From Okapia johnstoni (taxonomy: Eukaryota; Chordata; Mammalia; Artiodactyla; Giraffidae), in contig JAGTYA010000024.1 in NCBI GenBank assembly GCA_024291935.2, forward strand, positions 3,906,001-3,970,000: DNA of 64,000 nucleotides. Direction: 5' to 3'. This document shows, one piece after another, positions 1-32,393 of the stretch. A program made the position numbers and the translations under genes. How positions within the stretch are numbered: position 1 is the first letter of the stretch; every line of letters begins with the position of its first letter. Below the pieces are notes generated by a model. The model was not told the DNA's origin. It ran no database searches and saw only the letters and a list, made by a program, of their open reading frames with translations.

Positions 1-833
1 TCCCAGCCTCCATGGAGTATTTAATATGCATATGTGCATTGTGTGTCTGTAAGGGGAACAGAGTCTGGGCGGCAAACATTTAACGTGAGCATCACAGGTG
101 CCAGGCTCTGTATGAAGCTCCTTGTAGCTGTGATCTTTAAGCCTCCCCGTAAACTATCCCTGTTTTACAGAAAAGGAAACGGAGGCAGAGATTTTTTTTC
201 CCCTCCCAAGCAACCTGCCAAAAGTTGTGCAGGTGGTCAGTTAGGATCTGCACCTGGACGGGTCTGACTCCCAGCTTCCTCCCTGTGTGTGCATGAGCGT
301 TCTGGGAGATGCTTTTTGAGGAATGATGCTGAAATAGTCGTTAAGAGGGGGGTTGAAGTCAACGGTCCTCAGTCTGCCTCTCGCCTCTGTGCCTTGCTCG
401 TCCTGTGACCTTTAGCAAGTTACTTGCCTCTCCAAGTTCTTCATCTTCTTTTTAAGCTGGAGATAACACCCAACACATCGAAACAACTGCGGTGACTAAA
501 GGAGAAAATACAGTGAGAAAATATAGGAAAAGTACTTAGCACAGAAAGAAACCCTAGTTATTTACTATACAGAATACTTTCTGCCCCTAAGGTGTAGGGG
601 AAGAACTCTTTTGGACTGGTTTTATGAGGGGTCCCCACTCTGGGCCTACTTCAGCTACCCCTACAAACCATCTGGAGACTTTTGAGTTAAGAATAGACCT
701 CAGCATTGTGCCAGCCTGGGCTCTCAGCTCTGCAGGATGAAGGGAAGGGGCAGTGGTGATGGTGAGAATGAATCAGAGGGACCTGCAGGCTAGAGAGAGG
801 TGTCCACTCACCCGTGTCTCTTCTTGGCTGCAG
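1..833 (+). other. COL16A1 intron, left edge of window
   Basis: No Gly-X-Y exon seen. About 375-556 resembles an antisense MIR (tract with 'tgacctttagcaagttacttgcctctc' pattern). Otherwise nothing recognised. Confidence 0.5.
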
Positions 834-23725
<22,892 letters not shown>

Positions 23726-23885
23726 AATCACCATTTCCACCAGATGAAGGACTCCATTGGGAACAAATGGCTCAAACTTTATAGGACTCTGGACGGGTTG
23801 TGAATGTTTGGGATTTTTTTAATTGCTATTAATATTTTTTTATCAATAAATAAAGAAATAAAACTATCTGCAATCTCAGTGCCGC
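23726..23885 (+). other. COL16A1: COL16A1 3' UTR (approximate end)
   Basis: Short AT-rich untranslated tail of about 150 bases between the stop and the cluster of polyadenylation signals. The end is estimated from signal spacing, not observed. Confidence 0.75.
23845..23862 (+). terminator. COL16A1: Polyadenylation signal cluster of COL16A1
   Basis: Three AATAAA hexamers at 23845-23850, 23849-23854 and 23857-23862, about 120 bases after the stop. A G/T-rich stretch follows at about 23880-23900. Confidence 0.85.
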
Positions 23886-25954
23886 TGGGGTTTCTCTGGG
23901 GCTGCAGCTGCATTTCTGTCACCATCTTCTTGTCATTCGTTCCCAGGATCAAAAGGGAGCATCTCCTTCATTGCCTGTGGTCAACCAGTAAAGCTGTGGA
24001 ATGCTTCTGTAGAGAGGGTCCCCAGCTCAGCTCTCCTCTCCGATACTTCTGAGTCATCCTTTGGTCCTCTGGACCACGTGTTCTATCCTTCATGGCACAC
24101 TCCTCCAAGTCAGAGAGAGGGCATTGCTCAGCCCCTTCTCATGAATGAACCAAAAGCAGTTTAAAGACCTCTTTCCAGCTCATAAAGGCCAATCCCTATT
24201 TTCTTCCCTAAAAGAAATGGGTGTTTGGTACCCCACCCAGCCTCTTCACCTCTGGGGTGTGACCCAAAGCCCCATTCAGGATGCACCTTTTGAAATGCCA
24301 CCTGGTGCTGAGGCACATTCATCTATCTGCCTGACAGCCCTTCCAAGCAAGCACACTCTCTTCTTGCCGCTCCAGTAATTCCATGATTAGAAAAGTCTGT
24401 GCGAACAGGAGGAAAGATAGGGTGGCAGCCCCTAGCCCAGGGAACCAGGGAGTGCTTCTCCAGGAAATGACATGGAAATTCCTTCCTGTACCGATGGAGG
24501 GCCCTCTCACCCGCCCTCCTGAACTGCACATGGCATCTTTTGTTATTCTTTGTTAATCTAGCACGTGGAGTGCTTTTTCTGTACATCTTTAGCCCTAGGC
24601 CTTCAGAAAGAGGTTGCATCAGTGCAAAGGGATCACCGGCAAACCACAATAAGATCTGAGTTCATGGGCTTCCAAGTCCACTGGGACTTTGGTGATCCAT
24701 CTGCTGCCTCCTTCTCCACTTGTAAAAAGGCTCAGAAGAAGAAGAAAAAAAGAATGATGAATATTATAGAAACATTCTATCTCAGACTTCTTCCTTTTCT
24801 GCTTTTCAGATCTCTTGATCCTGATGGGATGCCTGCCTTGTGAGAAAGCAATAGGGCACATCCAGGGGGACTTCCAGAGAAAGTCTTTTTACTGGCCCCA
24901 GCTTTCTGGAAGGTTTATTCAAGTTGGATAAACTTCAAAGGGATCACAGAGCAGACTGAGAAATGTACTCAAAGTCCAGATGCTTATCCAAACTGCCTGA
25001 AGCTTTCAAACTGGCTGTCAAATATCTCCAGAGCTGGCATTTGCAGCACAGTTTTGAAAATTCCCTTCCCCTGTTGAGCCCCAAATGCCAAGAGCTTTTC
25101 GGAACCTTTGACCTATTTTTTTTCCTGCCAGGAGCAGAGAGGTGTGCCAGTGATGAGAGAAATGAAATAAGGCAAACTCTTAAGGCTGCCAAGTGTCTCA
25201 CATGATACTTTTAGATAGAGGAGGAGCCAGTTCTTATTTGATCTCTCACCAGCAATTCTCAGTTAACCCTGATTCCGACATAAAACATGAAAAAGCAAAC
25301 TCATCCTCTTCACGCGGAAGTCGCAGCCAGTTTTTGACAGTGGACGAGGACAGATGTTAAAGTGCTCCCATCGGAAGGCCAGCTTCTTTTCAACCCAATC
25401 TGTGAAGCACTCACTGATGACGGGCTTCATGATAAGGAGCACGTTGGCACGAGTAGAAAGAAAGAGAAGCAAGGACCAGCTGTTGAATTGAGCAGGTTGG
25501 CTTTGAAGGCCAGAGAGGGGGAACCACTATGAGGACCACCAGGGAATGGAGCCTTACAGAGTAAATGATGCTTTCTTCTCTTTTCTCCTCGAGTCAAATT
25601 CATACTACTCTCCGGGGCATCCTACAACAGGCTAGGTTTAAGCTTTCATGATTTGAGTGCTTATCTCCCTGGAGTTGGAAATTGCTGTTTTCTTGGACCA
25701 TGAAGAACCAGACAGGAAGCTGAATTTTATAGTCTCTTCTGTTACCGTGGTCAGCAAAAAAAAACAAAAAAAGTCCATGGATTTTGCTCATAAGTAGGAG
25801 CTGGGTAAGCTTTTAGAGAAAGGCAGGAGCGGCGTGCACCTTCCTTCCTTTTAGGGAGCTCACTCACATTCGTGTCTGTCTTCATTTCTTAGTGTATTTA
25901 TTTCAGGCTTTGAAGGCAACACACAGATCATTCGGACTGGCAATTGATGGGTCC

Positions 25955-26290
25955 ATTTCCACTTTCTATTTTATGCCGGGAACAGTACCAGGCTCTGGGG
26001 ATTCAGAGGCAACCTAGACAGATAGGGCCGTGCCCCCACAGTGTCTAGGGGGGACAGCAGAGTTAAACAGCTACAATAACATGGGGTGATGGGGCAGTAC
26101 CAGGCGCCGGGGAGCACAGATCTGAGAGACCTAACCCTGTCTAGACAGAGATCAATGTAGGCAGAGAGAATGTCGTGTGCCAAGGTCCAGAGGTGACTGA
26201 GGGCAGCACGCTGAGTGATGAGAGACAGGGCACGTGGTTGGACTGTGGAGTGTGACGGAGGGAGGAAGACGATGGGAAGCCAGGGTTTCA
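25955..26290 (+). repeat. Ancient dispersed repeat (fragment)
   Basis: 'accaggctctggggattcag' through 'gtgccaaggtccagaggtga' matches the 5' part of the unnamed family. Confidence 0.5.
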
Positions 26291-27687
26291 TGTGAGGCTG
26301 TGTCGAGTCAGGTTTGCTAACCCGGAATCCTTAATTTGAGAACCCCTCTCAAATTTGAGGGAGAGGGAGAAAAGGCTGCTTGCTGCCTGTTTATTCTGTA
26401 GAGAAAAATCCCCAAATCTGATGTCTTCTGGAACAGAAATCTTCTTTTCTGTCATAATATTTTCCGTTGTCACCCGAATTTAACAGAATCTGTTTAGACT
26501 CTTCACATGTGGTCCATTAACCCCCTCCGAGACTAAATCTTTTTGTCATTGTCCTGAATAGTTTATGGGACTAGAACGTATCAATGTAGCCTCCATATGA
26601 TCTCCTAATGAAAGGGGTGTGTGGCCAAACTGCCATGTCTGCTGTTCTCATTTTTCTGTTGGTTCTGCGGAAAGCTACAAATCACCCTCTGCTCCAAGGC
26701 ATGCAACTGGAATTTAAATTTTGGAACTGAATCTAGTCAGAATCAAAGAGAATTAATTCCGTAATAATTAAGTGGGTATTGGTATTCCTTCTCAGTAAGC
26801 AATACTGGAGCTTGGTGTTGAACCAGGATGGATGTCTAGAGGGAATGATGCATCTCCAGGGGTGGTGATATTTTCGTGCATGGTCCTTCCATTACCAAGC
26901 TCTGCCTCACCTCTCATGGGTGAATCATGGGGCTTTCATGAACTCAGGAAAGTACTCTGTGCTCTAAAAAAGGGCTGGAATCCAAGTTTCCCACTTTGGC
27001 TAAAGCTGAAACAAAAACAGGAACTTCTCCACCCACCTCTGTCTGCCTCAGGTAGCTGAGGTTTTGGAAACGAGTTGATTGTTTTTCAGTCTTTGGAAGC
27101 TCCTGACTTCCATTTTACCCAGCCCTCTCCAAAATAAACACACCTGGGCCTGCTGCAGGTCCTCAGAAGCATAGCCCTGGACTTGGCTTGGGCTGGTCTC
27201 TGACTGCCTGAGAGATGATTTGGATACCCTTGCCCCCCAGATAGCACAGACATCCAATAGAACGTCCTCCTATGAGCCCTTTGCTGGGGAGAGGGAGCTG
27301 GGGTGTGAAATTCTCATAGCTTAATCCTCAGTGCCTAGAACAGAGCCTGACAAGTGGTGAGAGTGCAACAGGTTGTTATGCTTGTGGAACAGAATGAGTG
27401 CATCTCACACTGCCCCAGTTTGCAGGCCAGGTGTCACTGTTCTCTCTCCCTTGACCTTCAGCCCAGACTGCAGGGCTTCCTTTTTTTGGAGATTTTGCAG
27501 TTCGCCTCCACTAATTGTTTGGGGCTGTGCATGTGGGTGGGTGGGTGGGGGCGGTGATGATTTACAAAGGCAAAGAAGACCAACTAATTTCTAAGTACTG
27601 ATGTGTTAAGTTTGCAGACATGGCTTCAAATCTGCCTTCTCCATTTCCTTTTGATAGTTGGGAAGTAACTTAGCCGCTCTCAGCCTC

Positions 27688-27817
27688 TGCTGCTGCTGTT
27701 AAGTCGCTCAGTCGTGTCCGACTCTTCGCGACCCCATGGACTGCAGCCTACCAGGCTCCTCCATCCATGGGATTTTCCAGGCAAGAGTACTGGAGTGGGG
27801 TGCCATTGCCTTCTCAG
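27688..27817 (-). mobile_element. Bov-A SINE body inserted in a MIR
   Basis: 'gtcgctcagtcgtgtccgac' to 'tactggagtggggtgcc', reverse orientation. Flanked by a perfect 12-base duplication GCTCTCAGCCTC at 27676-27687 and 27818-27829. The surrounding text (about 27625-27925) reads as an antisense MIR once the insert is removed. Confidence 0.9.
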
Positions 27818-27974
27818 GCTCTCAGCCTCAGCTCCTCATTATAGAAGGGTAACAGTATGTCAAAGGATTGTGGTGAAACTACATTGTATTTAGCAATGTA
27901 CTTAGCACATTGTACTTAGCACAACGTTGGACATGTAGCAACAGTACAGGATACTACTACTACTACTAATTATT

Positions 27975-29290
27975 AATAGTCATTGAACCCATCCCAGGCA
28001 CTATTCTAGGCATTGGGGATAGAAGAATGAATAAGGAAAAGGACAGTCCTACAGTATACATGTAAACTTTAAAGAGGACAATGCAAGTAGTGACAAGTGT
28101 TATGAAAAAATAAGACATAGTGGTATTATAGATGACTAGAATGTATGTGTGTGGGGGCAATACTACTTTATTTTTTTTTAAGACTTATTTATTTATTGGC
28201 TGTGCTGGGTCTTCATTGCTGTACACAGGCTTTCTCTCAGTTGCAGTGAGTGGGGGCTACTTTCCAGTTGTGGTGCAAGGGCTTCTCATTGCAGGGGCTT
28301 CTGTTGCGGAGCACAGCTTCTAAGCACATGGGTTTCAGTAGTTGTGGCTCATGGGCTCTGGAGGGCTGGCTCAGTAGCTGTGGGGCATGGGCTTAGTTTC
28401 TCCACAGCATGTGGTATCTCCCCAGATTGGGGAATCGAATCCTTGTCCCTTGCACTGGCAGACAGATTCTTAGCCACTGGACCACCAGGGAAGCCCCCAT
28501 TGCTACTTTAGATCTGGTGTCAATGTCCCCCCACCACCACCACCCAAGGAAGTGAGATTTGAACTGAGACCCGGATGGCAAGGAGAAGCTAGCCAGTGAA
28601 GAGCCAGTGGAAGAGCATTCCAGGCAGAAGGAACTGCTAATCCAAAATCTATAGGTGGGAATGAGCTTAGTACGTCTCAGGGGTGGAGACCAGGCTAACA
28701 CAGGTGGGAGTGACCTGAAGACCACAGTGGAGGGAAGAGGGGCTGAAGATGCAGGCAGGGTCTTGGTTACAGAGGGCCATAAACGCTATCAGGACGAGTT
28801 TAGATGATCCTGTAAGAGTTATTGGAAGCCTCTGGAGGAGTTTAAGCCCAGGAATGAATGACATGATCTTATTTACATTTAAGACAATCATTCCGGCTGC
28901 CCTGTGAAAAATAGAACGTGGAGGAAGGAGTGAAAGCAGGGACATTGATCAGGAAGCTATGGTCATGGTCCAGGCCACAGATGATGGTGTCTCAGACTAG
29001 GGTGAATGTGCCAACTTAGTCTATTTTTGAGCTAGAGCACATGGAAGTGGGAGAGTGTGTGGAGAAACAGAGGTCGCACAAGAATGATCCTCGGTTTCAG
29101 GCCTGAGAGACTGGGTGGATTTTCAGAGATGAAGGGGAGGAATGAGTTTGGGAAAAATTATTAAAGAGAACTCTGAAGCAGGTAGGCTAGAATACAGCGC
29201 AGTGACAGTACCAAGTGCAAAGGGAGGCAGGCAAGAGCGTGGGTAACTCTGGAGCTGGTGGGGATGTGGGAGGGTTAGGTGGAGGATGGG
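27975..29290 (+). repeat. Ancient dispersed repeat, interrupted
   Basis: Segments 27975-28140 and 28500-29290 follow the family order ('aggcactattctaggcattg', then 'catgatcttatttacattta', then 'agatgatggtgtctcagac'). The gap is occupied by a CHR SINE. Confidence 0.6.
28166..28498 (-). mobile_element. CHR-type SINE, near full length, antisense
   Basis: Starts with a T-run (tail of the reversed element), contains 'ttggctgtgctgggtcttca' and ends with 'actggaccaccagggaagcc', the reversed tRNA-like head. Confidence 0.88.
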
Positions 29291-29299
29291 ATTGGAATT

Positions 29300-29490
29300 T
29301 TTTTTTTTGATTTACTTATTTAATTGACTGTGTCAGGTCTTAGTTGTGGCATGTGGGCTTAGTAGTTGCTGACCGCTGGCTTAGTTACCCCATGAGGTGT
29401 GTGGGACCTTAGTTCCCCGACCAGGGATGGAACCTGCGTCTCCTGCATCGGAAGGTGGATTCTTAACCACTGGACCACGAGGGAAGTCCC
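29300..29490 (-). mobile_element. CHR-type SINE, antisense
   Basis: T-run at 29301-29310, then 'tcaggtcttagttgtggcat' to 'ccactggaccacgagggaag'. Confidence 0.85.
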
Positions 29491-29939
29491 TGGAACTGAG
29501 CTTTGAAGGACCGGACTTGGGAGGGCTGCTCATTGGGTGAAAGGAGTGGTCTGAACACAAGTCTGGGCGTGAATAGATGCCATAAACTCATTTTTTTCAG
29601 ATCTCTTTATATACTGGTTTCTGACAGTGGAGGAAAATGAGACTCAGAAATTAAATGACTTGCCTGAGGTCATAAAGTGGTAAAATCAAGATTCCCCATT
29701 CCAAAGAAAGGGGGCTGAATGGTGGAACTGAACATAGGAGTACAGAACAGCAGAAAAACGGGGGCTGTAAGACATAAGATGAAAAGGTGAGGCTGGGCCA
29801 AATTGTGATGAGTCTGGTGTGCTGCAATGAAGAGGCTGGACCTTAGTTTGTAGATGTAGATGAAGACAAGCCATTGTAGGTTCACCAGTGGGCGAGAAGC
29901 ATGATCAGCACTGTGATTTTGGAAAGTGCTGGCTGTCGA

Positions 29940-30415
29940 CTGAAAAAAAAAAAAAAAGCACAACCTGAGCACTGTGAGTTGTTTTATTTGGGGCAAAATG
30001 AGTATGATAGTCTGGGAGAAAGCATTTCAGATATTTCTGAGAAACTGCTCGAAGTGGTAGGAGGAAGGTCAGTATATGTGATTTTGGTGAAAGAGGAGTA
30101 CATGAAATCAGCCCATATTTTTTTGCAGAATGTGTCTGCCAGTGATGAGAAGCAGATGTCACCATGGAGGATTTTAGTTCTTCTCTAGGTACGAGGCGAT
30201 GGAAGAAAAGGGCTCATAACATTGTCTCCTGAAAATACCTAACTAACTGAAGACCTATTCTGCCAGTTTTCCCCAGAGCACAGAATGCCTCATTCCTAAT
30301 CTCCATGCTGAACTCCTTTCAGGGGATGTTGAAGGTCAGCAGCAACAGTGGCTCATAATTTGATCCTTTGTAGAGACAGATGGCAAGTGCCAATTTGCAG
30401 GTGACAATGGCTAGA
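29940..30415. repeat. LTR-like repeat, left copy
   Basis: 'gttttatttggggcaaaatg' through 'tggcaagtgccaatttgcag'. A diverged copy in the same direction lies at 30600-31095. I cannot name the family; it may be an LTR or another dispersed repeat. Confidence 0.5.
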
Positions 30416-30599
30416 TGGCCAAAAGTGACAACACCTCGTAACACTATTAATTATTTTTAAAAATACAGGCTCTGGAGATACAATGACAAGCAAAATCTGA
30501 CACAACCTGTGCCACACAGGACTAACAAATTAATCAAATAAGCATGCAAACAAGTGGAGAACCTAAACCACAAAGAAGCAAATACATGACTGTGAGGTC

Positions 30600-31095
30600 T
30601 TTGTCAACTAAAAAAATGTTTAGAGTTGTGAGTCAAGTTTTATTTGGGGGCAAAATGAGGACTGCAGCCTAGGGGGGAGTACCTCAGATAGCTCTGAAAG
30701 GCTGCTCCAAAGAGGCAGTGAGGGAAGGTCAATATATAACATTGTGGTAAAGGGGAAGTTCAATGCAATTGTGAGTTTACTTCACAAAAGGTTTTCTGCT
30801 AATCACGAGGAACTGATGTCACCATCAAGGGATTTAGTGCTTTTCTAGATATGAGGAGATGCAAGGATTGGGATCATAAAATCAGTTTCTGAAAATATCT
30901 AACTGTCTAAAGACTTGTTTCATCAGTTTCCCTGGAGCACAGAGCGCCTCCCTCTCCACCCCGAATTCCCTTCGGGGAGTGTTGGAAGATCAGCAGCTGC
31001 AGTAGCACAGGCAGAGGGCAAGGGCCCTTGTTGGTGCAATTCAGTCGCTAGCAAAAGCTCTTGGCAAGTGCCAATTTGTAGTTGACACCTCTTAA
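30600..31095. repeat. LTR-like repeat, right copy
   Basis: 'gttttatttgggggcaaaat', 'ggagcacagagcgcctccct' and 'ttggcaagtgccaatttgta' align in order with the left copy about 660 bases upstream. This copy has the clearer family signature. Confidence 0.5.
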
Positions 31096-31507
31096 TGATC
31101 AAGACTTTACTTACAATGGGGATCAGTTCTCAAGACTTCCCTGATGAGACCTGGGGCATCCATTGACCCCAGTTCTAGGCTACACAATGCCCCTAAGCCA
31201 TAGTGATCTAGAGCAAGTCATTGGGCCTATTTCCCCATTTATGAAACAAGTCAGCCTTTTGTAACTCAATGAAACTATGAGCCATGCCGTGCAAGGACAT
31301 CCGAAACAGAGGGGTCACGTTGGAGAGTTCTGACAAAATGTGGTCCACTGGTGAAGGAAATAGCAATCACTTCAGTAGTTCTGCCTCAAGAACCCCATGA
31401 ACAATATGAAAAAAAAGATAGGATACCGAAAGATAAGCCCCCAGGCAGATAGTTGTCCAATACCCTACAGGGGAAGAGAGGAAAAATAGCTCCAGAGAGA
31501 ATGAAAG

Positions 31508-31696
31508 AAAGTGTTGCTCAGTCCCTCTTCGACTCTTTGCGACCTTAAGGACTGTAGCCCACCAGGCTCCACTGTCCATGGGATTCTCCAGGCAAGAATA
31601 CTGGAGTGGGTGTAGTCATTTCCTTACCCAGGGGTAGAACCCATGTCTCCTGCATTGCAGGCAGATTCTTAACCCTTTAAGCCACCAGGAAAGCCT
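31508..31696 (-). mobile_element. Bov-tA SINE, antisense
   Basis: 'cgactctttgcgacctt' body, then 'tctcctgcattgcaggcag' and 'gccaccaggaaagcct', the reversed tRNA-like head. About 240 bases upstream of the PEF1 X-box. Confidence 0.88.
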
Positions 31697-31938
31697 GAAC
31701 AAATGAAAAGTCTGGGCCAAAGTAGAAACAAGGCTCAGCTGTGGATGTACCTGGTGGTAAAAGTAAAGCCGGAAGAGACCCTAGATGGTCTAATTTTCCT
31801 CCCATTCTGACGGCTTGGAATTTTCCTGTCCAAATACCAGAGATCCCACTCCAAAGTTACTGACCTATGGTATCCTGACGTTAGAACGAAGTACTTCTAG
31901 CCCTAGCCTCTGTCCTTCCCAGGATGCCGCTGTTACCC

Positions 31939-31952
31939 GTTGTCATGGTAAC
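31939..31952. promoter_or_regulatory. RFX-type X-box
   Basis: GTTGTCATGGTAAC, one base from the perfect palindromic X-box bound by RFX factors. About 420 bases before the PEF1 ATG. Confidence 0.6.
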
Positions 31953-32275
31953 CGCCCGGGCCTTCCTCTGGTGGAAACTTGGACTGAGGACAGCAACTAC
32001 GCCACTATCATGCGTCCTATGTGCCAGGTTAAAACATGGCCACCGCGGCAACACCTGCCCCAAGTTTCTCTCTAAATACCCAGGCCGACCAGCCCCGGGA
32101 CCTACTCTAGAGCAAGAAAGGGAGGAACAGCTGCGCCAGCACAGCAAACAAGTTTTCCGGAATCCGTCTCCGGATCCTCAGCTTCTCTGGCCTCTCTCTC
32201 TATGAGGTACCAAACCTCCGCCCTCGAGCGTCAGTTCCGTAGACCCCTGCGTCCAGGATGAACAGTCTCATACAT

Positions 32276-32299
32276 CCAATCAGAATAGGGCCCGCCCCC
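32276..32299 (+). promoter_or_regulatory. PEF1: CCAAT box and GC box
   Basis: CCAATCAG at 32276-32283 (NF-Y type) and CCCGCCCCC at 32291-32299 (Sp1/KLF type), 70-95 bases before the PEF1 ATG. Confidence 0.6.
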
Positions 32300-32353
32300 A
32301 GGCTCCAGAGGAGGCAGGTTTGTCTCCTGGAAGCTCCGCCTCTCGCGGACGTG

Positions 32354-32361
32354 TGACGTCA
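32354..32361. promoter_or_regulatory. PEF1: Perfect CRE palindrome
   Basis: TGACGTCA, the full CREB/ATF site, ends eight bases before the A of the PEF1 start codon. It lies in the 5' UTR or at the transcription start. Confidence 0.7.
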
Positions 32362-32369
32362 GAGTCGCC

Positions 32370-32393
32370 ATGGCCAGCTACCCTTACGGGCAG
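32370..32393 (+). CDS. PEF1: PEF1 exon 1 (24 coding bp)
   Basis: Encodes MASYPYGQ; gccATGG start context; donor gtgagt. Phase 0. Confidence 0.95.

Larger units (their letters stand above)
23890..31800. other. Intergenic region, COL16A1 to PEF1
   Basis: No open reading frame here has exon-like support. 23.9-25.9 kb holds nothing recognised. From 25.9 kb the tract is mostly repeats, listed separately. Confidence 0.7.
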
